Part shown: positions 51,644 to 63,600 of the stretch, in pieces
Layout: each line of letters starts with the position of its first letter
Position numbering within the stretch: position 1 is the first letter of the stretch
DNA from: an uncultured Bacteroidota bacterium
Lineage (GTDB): Bacteria; Bacteroidota; Bacteroidia; Bacteroidales; P3
Direction: 5' to 3'
Assembly (NCBI GenBank): GCA_902777005.1
Contig: CACYSB010000004.1
Coordinates: forward strand, 62,001-126,000
Length of the DNA stretch: 64,000 bases
Translations under genes and position numbers: made by a program
Notes under the pieces: generated by a model
The model's input: the letters and a program-made list of their open reading frames with translations, nothing else
Database searches by the model: none
Told to the model about the DNA's origin: nothing

Positions 51644-54600
51644 ATGTCAATGAACGCAAAAAATAGATATATATCGCCCGCATACGCGCGAAAGCTCGCG
51701 CTGCTGGTGTTGCTGCTGTGGGGGGCGGCGGCACAGGCGCAGGGCTACTTCACCCTAACCAACGGCCGCCTCTGGTGGTCCAACGGTCTGGTAGACCAAA
51801 ACGACGACGCCTGGAAAGACCCTGTGGCCTTCGACGAAGCGAATGACGGGGCCGAGGTGCACCCCCACGGCGACGACCATGTCACCAACATCACAGCCCA
51901 GGGCGACACATATCTGGCACTTGACATCACCAATATAAACGGCAATGGCGGCACCTCCGCCAACCCCAAGATTGTATCCCTCCCCCACAACAGCTTCAAC
52001 CTCTACTGCGTCTGGTACCGCACCGGCAACACCGGCTACTACTACCAGGAGTGGTACAACGAAAGCGACGAGAAGACCTACCGCTACTATATCATAGCCA
52101 ACTCCGACCGCGACGAACTCGAGATTGTGCGCGCAGAGGTGGGACAGCCCCTGGAGAAGAGCACCTACTGGTACAACTGGGACTATGGTGCCGCCACCTG
52201 GGAGACGCCCACTATCAACGGTGAGCAGCAGAACCGCTACTACTGGATGATGCTGCAGGACCGTAGCCGCACCGACGCCTCGTCGATAACGCCGGTATGG
52301 AAACTCTCGCACCGCACATACCAACGCCCCGAGGTCATCTACTACGAGAACTACGCAGCCTATGTTGCCAACCCCAGCCAAAACAGCGACAAGAAGCACT
52401 ACTATGACGAGGTTGACGGTGGAGATGTTAACTACCCCGCCGGTAACGGTGCCCTCTATATGCCCGTCACCGTGAAAGGGCATGAGGACAGCATCATAGC
52501 CATAGCCCGCGACGGCGGCATCCCCTACGGCCTGCAGAGCCTCACCGCAGCGCAATCCACGCTGGTGTTCGGCACTGACGACGGCACCATCGTCACGGCC
52601 AACATGAAGTACAAGAACGGCGACAAGGTGCCCATGACGACGAGGCCCGCCTACACCGAGTACATAGAGGAGACCTACCGCCGCGGTATACACATCAACT
52701 ACCGCTACCGCACCGAGGAGGGCGTCTTCAACTCGGCCGGTATCGGCACCTTCCGCCAGCACAACTACTGGGGCGGCACGGACCACGGCAGCGCCGTACC
52801 TGACGAAGATGACGTCGATGCCACCGTCGACACCATCGTCTTCAGCGTCGAGAGCCGCAGCCGCCGCTACATTGACATAGACACCGCCTACGCAAGAATC
52901 CATGCCAACGATGGGACGGCACAAATCAATTTCTTCGCCCCCTGTAGCGGTACCCATCCTGCCGAGGTCTACGTCACCGTGCGCTACAGCAACGGTGCCG
53001 TGCAACGCGACACCGTAGAAATCACGCTGCAGTACACCAAGGAGCCACGTATCATCGACAAGCCCACCGTGGGACCTGTGGTGCGCGGAGCTGTCTTCGG
53101 CGGCGGCCGCATGGCCAATGTTGGCGGCGGCACCGAGATATACATACACAGTGTCGACACCATCAAGAACCTCTATGGCGGCAACGACATAGCGGGCTGG
53201 GTACAGGGCACCATGGGTGCCAACATCACCATAGGCACCGAGTTCACCAGCGAGGAGCACCCCGTGCACATAGGCAATGTCTATGGCGGCGGCAATGGAT
53301 ACTACACCTACCAAGGCATCAACGCCAGCTACAATGAATCCACGGGCGAGCACATCAACCCCTACTTCTGGAAGAATAGCACCGTCCTGGGCTATCAGGC
53401 CTACTACTTCAATGGCAAGGTGTACCCCTGGAACACGCTGCCCGCCGGCTATATGGCCAGTGCCAGCGAGGCCGACCGCATCAACAGAGACCAGAGCGAG
53501 TGGGCGGGGCTGACGCCGGTGACCACTCACGAATTTGAATACACTCCTTACTACATAGGCCGTCCCGACCTGGTGGACCAGGCTGAGACCGGTGACGACG
53601 GCGACGGCACCATCCCTTACATCAAGACGGCCCACATCACCGTGGGTGTCCCAGAGGGCAGCACTCCATTTGTCTGTGAACATGACAACGACTCGACGCA
53701 CTGGTACAACGACCATATCCTGATCGACACCATCTTCGGCGGCGCGCGCAACGCCTTCATCGGCGTCACCGCCAACGAAGGCGAGAGTCCCGAGAACGGC
53801 GTCACCATCGACATCAACGGCGGCACCATGTTCGCTGTCTTCGGCGGCAACAATGTGGGCGGCTCGGTGGCCAACCTATCTACGGTCTTCGTCAACGTCA
53901 ACAACACCAAGCTCCTGCCCTCGGACGGCGAGGTGGAGGAAACCTTCATCACCGGCTACGGACGCGACTTCGGCATACGCTACCTCTTCGGCGGCGGCAA
54001 CCTGGTCGACGGCTCGCACGCCAACATCACGATACATGGCGGCATGATAGACACCGCCTATCTGGGCGGCAACAACGCCACGGTGCTGAACCCCATCGGC
54101 ACTGTAGAGTGCAACAAAACGGGCACCGTCAACGGCTTCGGCTACGACGGCCACTTCATCTGCACCAACACCACCTACCCCGACCCCTACTCATTCACCG
54201 ACCCTGTGAAGGCCCTCGATGACGACCCGACCTTCTTCGACGGCTACGGTCCGGACAACTTCTACCCCGAAGAGGGACTGTACAACATACGCTGTCTGTT
54301 CGGCGGCAACAACGCGGCCGACATGGCCAACCTTACCACCATCCAGCTGCACTCCGGCGGCATCAGCTCCGTCTATGGCGGCGGCAACATCGGTGACATG
54401 GTCAACGACCAGACCTACGATATCCCTACGGGCACCCCGGGCGACACGCTCCGCAACCAGCCCTTCCCGCAGATGTTATACAACACACTCTTCAACACAG
54501 CCTTTGACATAGACGCCAGCGGCAACAATATCCCCGGCGGCTGGGCCGACGTCTACGGCCGCCTGACGATGCCCAGCAAGGTGGGCACCCTCGTCACCGC

Positions 54601-57600
54601 ACTGCCCAACTCGAATATTGTGTGCGACTATGTTTTCGGCGGCGCTCGTATGGGTAACATCAAGAATGCCGCAGGCGTCTACCTGGCGGGCGGCATCTAC
54701 GGCTACGTCACCGGCGGCAACGACGTGTCTGGCGACGTAGGCTCGGAGACCGGCAGCGGTGTCTACCTGCTGCTCGACAGCAACGCCCTCGTGGTGGGCG
54801 ATGCTGTGGGCGGCTCGGACGGTTACTACCACTGCGACGACGGCACGGGCCACTACGGCGACGGCGAACTCTACGACACCTACGCCAACGACGAGGATGC
54901 TATAGCTTACGACCCCTACAACGAGTATGTAGGCGAACTGCTGCCCACGCACAACAACGTCAACTTCTACATGCGTGACGGCCTGGTGCTGGGTCAGATA
55001 GTTGCCGGCGGTGTGCATGCCGATGTGGGCTTCGACCAGCTCGACAGCAAGATTCATAAGAAGCTCCACGATGGCACCCGCAACGACACCATCATAGACC
55101 TCCGCACCGTGGGCGGCGAGCGCCGCGGCACCGTACACTTCATGGCCAGTGGCGGCCATGTGCTTGGCAACGGCTTCGGCGGCGGCTTCCAGTCGAAGAT
55201 CCACGGCCTCTCCTACCTTACCATACGCGACAAGGCGCGCATCGACGGTTCCTTCTTCTGCGGCAACGACTGCACAGGCTCCATTCGTTCCTTCGGCGCC
55301 TATATGAACCCCAACGACTACCAGCGCCACTATGACGAAAACATAGATGCTGGTATGAGCCCAGCGGAGGCCGATGCTGATGCACTTGTCAAAGCCTACC
55401 AGGACATGGAGGCTTCCGACGGCACAGCCCTCAATACATTTGACGGTTCCTCATGGGGCGCCGCCACTTCGGCCTACCTGCGCATCAAGGACACCCCCTA
55501 CGTGCACTGCGTCTATGGTTCGGGCAACGGTGCCTACGACTACGACGGCAGCCGTCCGCAGTACGATGCAATCTCCTACTGCCCCGATCCTTCGGGCAGC
55601 GTCACCCCATTGCAATCGTCCACCTTTATCGACATCAACACCTCGGGAGTCAACCCGATAGTCGGTGACGGTATCGACACCGTCTTCGGCGGCGGCAACG
55701 GCGTGGGTGTGGAGCAAAAGGTCATTGTGCTCCTCAACAACACGGCGAGCGACGTGCATGCCGTGCACACTATCTTCGGTGGCAACAACGTCGACGACAT
55801 GCTCGACGTGGTGCCCGAGATACGCCTCCTTATGGGCAAGGTGAACACCGTATTTGCCGGTGCCAACAACGGCGTCATGGGAGCCAAGAAAAGCAGCGAA
55901 TTCCAAGACGTCCTCGGCCACGAAGTGGCAGATGTCTCCACCCATGTGAGGCTCAACAGCGAGGATGTCACCATCATAGACACCCTCTTCGGCGGCAGCC
56001 GCATGAGTAACATTGAGGGCAACACCTTCGTCGAGGTGATAAAGACCAATGCCGGCGGCGTGAACAATATCTTCGGCGGCAACGACATCAGCGGCACCAT
56101 CAGCGGCACCACACGTATCGACGTCAGCGGCGGCACGGTGCACAACATCTTCGGCGGCTCGAACGGCCGTTATGACTTCGTGGAGATTGGCCACAACGAG
56201 TATGCCGTCTATCCCTTCAACACCGTGGATGTCACCGATACCACGGGAATGCGCATCACCATTGCAGCCTACACTGAGATTGACAGTACCAACATCAACA
56301 TCTGGGGCGGCACTGTGGGTACCACTGCCGGCGGTGTCTATGGCGGCGGCTCGATGGCCGACTGCCGTGCCACCAGTGTGGTGGTCAACGACACCGTGGA
56401 GGACAACGTCCTCAACGGCGAAGCCACCATCTACGGCACTGTCTTCGGCGGCGGCATGGGTGACTATGAAGACCTCAACAACCGCAACCTGCGCGGCGAG
56501 CGCTACGGCAACGTCGACGAGGCCACCCATGTGCATCTCCACCACGCCGAGCTGCTCAGCAGCGCCAAAGCCTACGGCGGCGGCCGCGGCGGCGACGTGA
56601 TGAACACCTATATCACCACCTATGAAGGATGGGACACCCAGCTCGACAGTCTCTTCGGCGGCTGCTGGGGCTCGGATGTGCGCGGCACAACGCATGTCAC
56701 CATCAACGGCAAGAAACCGGCAAGCGGCTATAATGTGGCACAGCTCTTCGGCGGCAACGACTTCGCGGGCGACGTCTACAAGACCGACGTCACCGTCAAT
56801 TCGGGCTACTTCAACTTTATCTACGGCGCCGGCAACGGCGATTATCCCGACAGCCGCTACAACACCGGCACTTACGCCGACAACCCGAGCGCCGAGCCTC
56901 CGGTATACAGACATATCCACCGCCCGAACGCCGAGTATGTCAAGCTCACCTTCAACGCCGGTGTGGTGGAAGGCAACCTCTACGGCGGCGGCAAGCTGGG
57001 CTCCACCTGGGCCTACCAGAAAGACGCCAACCAAGAGTACGTGATTGGCGAGCACGGCCACAAGGTTCCCGACACGTCTCTCACAACCGCCCAAGCCCAT
57101 GCCGACCCCAAGGACTACTCCTATATCATCACCAACATACACGGCGGCACCTTCAAGAGCAACATCTATGGCGGCGCTGCAGGTTCCAAGGAGCTCACGC
57201 ACCCGCTGGTCTATGGCCTGAAGGTGGTGAACATGGATGCCGGCAAGGTCAACGTGTCGCTCTACGGCGGCTCGCAGAGTGTCGACGACGGCTACCCGGC
57301 GGAGTGCAAGAACAGCACCACCACCACCAAGCGTCCCTCGTCCATAGTCAACCTCACCGGCGGCACCATTGATAACAATATCTATGGTGGCGGCTATCTG
57401 GGCTTGACCCACGGCTCGGCCTACCTTAACATAGGTACTGACGCTATAGACAGTTGTATAGCCTACACGCAGCGCTATGGCAGCGGTGCCAAGAGTACCG
57501 CCGACAGCGTATACTGGCAGTTCAAGCCGGGCGAGGAGGGCAGCCTATCAGACGCCCTCGGCAAGACGGACGTGCTGCTCAACCGTAGCGTCTACGTGGG

Positions 57601-60600
57601 TTCCAACTGGGGTAACGCCGGTGGTTCTGCCGACTTCACCCAACCAGGATTCCATGGTGGCGAGAGCAAGATAATCATCGATGGTAAGGGCTACAACACC
57701 GACAACAATGAGCTGAACAGTGACCCGGAGATGAACATCGCCAAGAGTGTCTTCTGCGCCGGTACCTCGGTGAGCGGCGGCGATATAGTCAATAGTAAGA
57801 ACATTGACATCTGGAACTACGGCGCGATAGTCAACTGCCAGCCCACCAGAAAGCTGGAGTCGGTGCAGCGCAGCGATAGCCTTATGTTCCACAATACGGC
57901 CATTGAACTTACGGGTGCTATCGATGCCACCTCCGCCTACCAGAGTATACCCTATTCACTGAAGAATATCAAGACAGCAAGTTTCCGTGGCTACAATGTG
58001 CTGGAATTCGATGCCGTTATCGAAAATGTGACAGAGATGCACTTCTTCGAGGAGCCTCTGCTAGTCGACGGTAGTCTGGAATATGTACCCATACAGACGT
58101 TGCGCCAACAGACCGGCACTGATGCCTGTGGTGCCGATGCCACCACCTGCTCCAACCTGGAGGTGGTAGACCCCGTGACAGACGGCATGCAGCACACGGT
58201 GTTCATCCTCAACAACGGTATTGATTTCGAGGTAGCCAAGACCGACGCTCCTGCTGCTCCAGGAATAATCTCTGGCTTTGGCTATGTCTTCACCCCGAAT
58301 GGCTACAACTCGACCATTCTTGCCACCGCCACCGCCAAAAATGGCAGCAGTGCAATTACTCCAGGATCTTTTGACTGGGACAGCGGCCTTGGCGGCTTTG
58401 CATCGCCCTGCGACACGACCAACAAGTATACCGCAGACCGCGGCGTTGTGAATTGGCAAGACTACTCCGGCGACGCACAACGCCTGGTATCGGAGCATCC
58501 CTACACCAACTATGCAGGCGGTTCCTATGACTACTACCGTGTGTGGGAGATTGGCAATGGTACGCGTCTGCGCGAGACCACCATCCTTGCTCATGCCATA
58601 CCGGATTCACTGGCACAGGATGTCTCATTCCGCACGCAGGGCAACAGCAAGATGGCCGTGGCCGAGGCCAGCATCAAGCTGCCAGCAACCTCGACAGGAC
58701 ACTACTACAAGCTGGTATCGGGTGTCACCCTATCCAGCGAGAACGAGACGCTGAACCTTATCGACTCGGCCTTCATGCCGTCGCAGACTTTTGGATATCT
58801 TGATACACTCTACGACGGCGGCGGCAGAATCGACACATCTGCCACGGATAGACAGGGTAAGATTATGGGTGTCTCGCTCGACAACCTGGGTGTGGCGACA
58901 GGCCTGCAGGACATCATCGACCATCCCACCAATACCTTCGGCCTGGTCATGGTTCCGGGAGAGCTCTTCCAGGGTGTCCCCGATGGGTATTTCAATGTCC
59001 GAGACACAAACAACTTCGTCATGCCGGAGGGTGCTCCGCAAGACTCGTCGCTGTTCATCTTCACCGGCAACTCGCACGTCACATCCTTCGAGCACTACAT
59101 AACTCCCAAGGTGGCATCAGGCACGGCCTTAACCCCCACCATGAATTTCTACCTCACCTACAACACCGACTTTGCCACTGCCCTGCTCGGTACCGCCCAA
59201 TTCACGCTGATGGAGTTTGACGAGAACGGTGACACGGTGGCTCCCATCGAAGTCAAGGTCTATATCTCCACCATCATCGAGGAGTTCAAGCCCATCACCA
59301 CCAATGTGCTGGCCATGTACAACGCCGGCCGCACCAACACCTTCAACCGCAAGGTGGTGCTGCCCGCCACCCTCGAGGAGAACCGCCAGCTCTATCTGGA
59401 AAGTGTAAAATGGCTACCCACCACCATCAACGGTGAGGATGCCGAAGACTCGACACGCTTCTACTTAGTGAAGAACGAGGCCGCCGTCACCGGCGCTGCC
59501 GCCTTTGTCAACAACCTCTTCGCACTGAATGTAATCCCGGCGGAAGACCTCACGAGCGAGATGGCCAGTAACCTTGGTTGGTCGACCATCAACCAGCCGA
59601 ACATCAACGTATACGACCTCAAGACCAACCCGTCACATACAACAGCCGTACGCTACAGCGATAGTACCGGAGCAAAGGCTCCCAAGGCTATCGACCTCAC
59701 CGGAGACGGTGCAAGTAATGGTCTCTTGATAGGTACTCTTGACGGCCGCGGTACTGCGGTGCTCAATATGCAGCTCACCTTTGACGGCGAGCGTACATAC
59801 CCCGACACAAAGGGTAAAGGCTATGTGGGCAAGGTGATATTCAATATGGCTAGCCGCCTAAACGATGGTGAGCCCAAGCGATTCCCCATCACCGTCTATG
59901 TGAAGACCCGCGACAAGGCAGACACCATCTACCTCGCCTCGGCCGCTTCGGTGACCCGCGGTGGCTACACTGTGAACCCTTACACGGCTAACAGCGAATA
60001 CACAGACGTGATGACAAACCCAGGCAGCACACAGATCCAAAAGGATGCTGCCCTTGCCAAGGTAGGCAAGTCGCCGGACTGGTATGTGCATACCTTCCAG
60101 GAGGCTTTGAGCACCAAGATATATGAAGAGGGCGATGTGCTGTGTATCCTCGACACCGTGAAGGTCGACCAAGGACTAGGCCTCGCCATACACGGAGGCG
60201 ACGGTTCTGCCATCGAGGTGATACGCTACGAAGGCCACCACCACGAGCTGCCCGGTGAGGGCGGTGTCTACCGCAACGGCCCGATGATACAGATTGCTAA
60301 GAACGGCAGCAGCTTTACGGCAACGAACATCGCCTTCCACGGCAGCGCCGGCGCCCTCATCAAAAACGACCCCGATGTAGACGTCAAGGTGCCAGATACC
60401 AACTGCGTCTTCGGTCCCATATTCCAAGTGATGGACAACGGCTCACTGGTACTGCACGAGAGCACGTCGGTGCGCCACAACTGGAATGCCTATGGTTCAG
60501 ATGCCTCGCAGCTCGATGCCAACGGCCTGCCCAAGAACGCGCGCGACATGGGTGCAATAAGCCTTACAGATAACGGCTCGCTGACCTTGCGCGGCAATGT

Positions 60601-63600
60601 GGACATCAGCCAGAACCTCAGCCACACCTATGTAGGCGACCGTACCGGCAATCCGTCGTACGACGCCAATCATCCCTTCAACGGAGCTGTCTATGTCGAC
60701 GGCGGAAAGGTGATACTGCCTGAATCGAAAGAAAGCACAGCCATCACCCTTACCGAGAACTGGCTGGTCGATCCGCAAATCCACGAGCTCTCCAACAATG
60801 TATGCTGGTGGGATACCGTGACCATTGGAGGAAATCCTGTCCGTTGGGCATTCGACACCGCCAAGGTGGCCGACTGGCAGAAGGCCAATGTCTTCCTAAC
60901 GCGTAAAGCCGCCACCACCGGCAATACCGTGATGAATGATTCGCAGAGCGACATGATAGTCCTCATGGGACCTGTGGCCGAAGACTCCCGCATAGGCGTG
61001 CGCAAGTGGTTCCCCGGACCCACGGAGCGCGACACCATACGCATAGCCACCACTGGCGGCAGTAACCTCACGGTGCTCTCGAAAGCTGTAGAGGACAGTG
61101 TTTTCGTCTCCGACGATGGCGAACTGGTGTTCTACAACGCCATGGTCAATAACAACTTCGTATACCTCTTCCGCTGCGCCACCTTCAGGCACCAGATGAA
61201 GACTGTTGACCTGCCGCTGGCCAAAGCCGACGGCTCGGGCAACTACAAGGGTGACGACGTGCTCGACTACCTCGTCATGCCGGGCAACCATTGCCCCGTG
61301 GGCGGCGACTCGATACTCTACCGCGTGCAGGGTGGCTTCTCGCCCTACACCTTCACCTGGAGCGGTGCCGTGAGCCGCGAGTACACCAAGCCCTACTCGA
61401 ACATCCAGATAGAGAACGCCCTCGCCACACACGACTCCTCACTCTACTGGGCCTCGATAACCGATACCTTCGTAACCACCTACGTGGAGACGGCACGCCG
61501 TGCACAGACCCTTGAGGCCGAAGTGCATGTTAAGGCCGTCGACGCCACTGGCTACTGCGAGCTATCGAAAGACATCATCGTCCGCGCCCACCTGGTGGAT
61601 TCCCTGAAAGAGCACGAGCTTTGGGAGCCTGTCACCTCGCCCAACAACGGCTGGGCTGACACTATATCAGCAGACTCGGTGAACCGCAAGACAGCCGTCG
61701 GCGACCGCTACTTCGAGGGTATCTCCATCACCCCGTATGTGTATACCAATCCCTCGGCAGGCTATATCGCTGCTGTCTATTATGATCAGGCTGGTAAGCA
61801 CCTCTACCGCTACATCGACGAGGAGAACCGCCATGAACTTGACACCGTGCTCTTCTGCGGCGGTGAGGACATACGCCTCAAGACCGACCCCAACAGCGCC
61901 TCGCACGAGTTCATCATGTGGAGCTTCAACCCCTACACCGACAACCCCGCCAGCTATGTGGTGCCGCCCCACAGCGAGAACGTCATAGCCTACTACGCCC
62001 CCAAGTACCACTGGAACGATACCATCACCAACATGGCCAGAGCGGGCGCCATCTACGACGACCACTACTATTATACTGCGCGCCCGAGCGTAGCCTCTTA
62101 TAATCTGGCCACCGGCGACGGCTCGACAACCACTACTGCAGCAGGCTATGTCACCACCTATCACGGCGATGTGCACATCTACAACGAGAACGGCTTGGCA
62201 TGGTTCATCAGTGTGGTGAACGGCCTCAACGGTTCGCAGTCACGCCAGTTCTACTTCAACAAGGTGTTCCTGCACCAGAAGGATGGCGGCTACGACATGC
62301 AGAACTTCCTGTGGACGCCCACTGGCACGCAGCATCAGCCCTTCCGCGGCTGGTTCATCGGCGTGGGCAGCGATGCCGCCGACACGGCGGTGCTGACAGG
62401 CGGCAGCAAGGTCATCATCAAGAACCTCATCATCAACGAGCCCGAGATGGCGTACACCGGCCTCTTCGGCCACATAGACACGGCACGCATCAGCGGCATA
62501 CAGCTCCAGGCCTCATTCATACGCGGCGGCCAGTATGTGGGTGCTCTGGCAGCAAGCTCAAGATATGCCCGCATCGACAACGTCGTTGTCTCCGATGCCA
62601 CCGAGCCTGACCTGCCCACCACAACACCCAGCAACACCACCATCCTCGTTACCCACTACGCCAGTGGCGGTATGATAGGTCTCTCTGACCACGACCAGCT
62701 TACCCACTTCACTTCCGAAGCCAAGTATGTGGGCGACGCCGTCTACAGCGGCGGTGTGGTTGGTATCGGTACCTCGACGGAGATTACCAACTCGCAAACG
62801 CGTAACGACAACCGCATGAGCGGCCTCTACATCGGCGGTATCGCCGGTTCGCTCGACGGCACAGCGCCCACCAAGGGCGGCCTCTTCAAGCGCAAGAGCG
62901 CCGGAGCACCCTCGAAGGTGATGAACAACTACGTGCGCCTTGAGAACAACGAAGGCTCGCGCGTGGGTGGTATCGTGGGCTATGCCAAGAACACGATGAT
63001 AGAGAACAACTACTTCTACGGTGACATCACCGGTGCCGGCGAAGGCAGCGGTGTGGCCGCCTCGCTCGACCACAGCGACGCCGACGGCAACTTCTACCAG
63101 AGCGGTGCCGCCAGCCAGAGCGTAGGCTCGCAGAGCCACGGCAGCACCGTGGAGAACACCTCGACCTTCGAGGGCAAGGGCAACGCCGTCATGCTGGCGG
63201 ACCGTGTGCACGGCCGCAACAACCTGACGCGAGTGCTCAACGCCTGGGTGCGCGAGCACAACGCCAACGGCGGCAACTACAAGACCTGGCGCAGCGACCT
63301 CGACGGCAACAACGAAGGCTTCCCGCTCTTCGGCGAGCCCGACATGATACCGGTGCGCGACACCATGACCGTCTACGGCTGCGACAGCCTGGAATGGGAA
63401 GGCACAGCCTACAACAACGGCGACACCCTGTCGCTGCACTTCGTCGACCAGGTGGAGATGATAGACAGCACCATGCACATACGCTTCGTGCTGCACTACG
63501 GCAGCCTCACCAATTATGCCGACAGCGCCACCATCGGCGAGGCCTACGAAGGCTACGGCTTCAGCCTCACGGCCACCGAGACCGAACTGCTGCGTGAGTC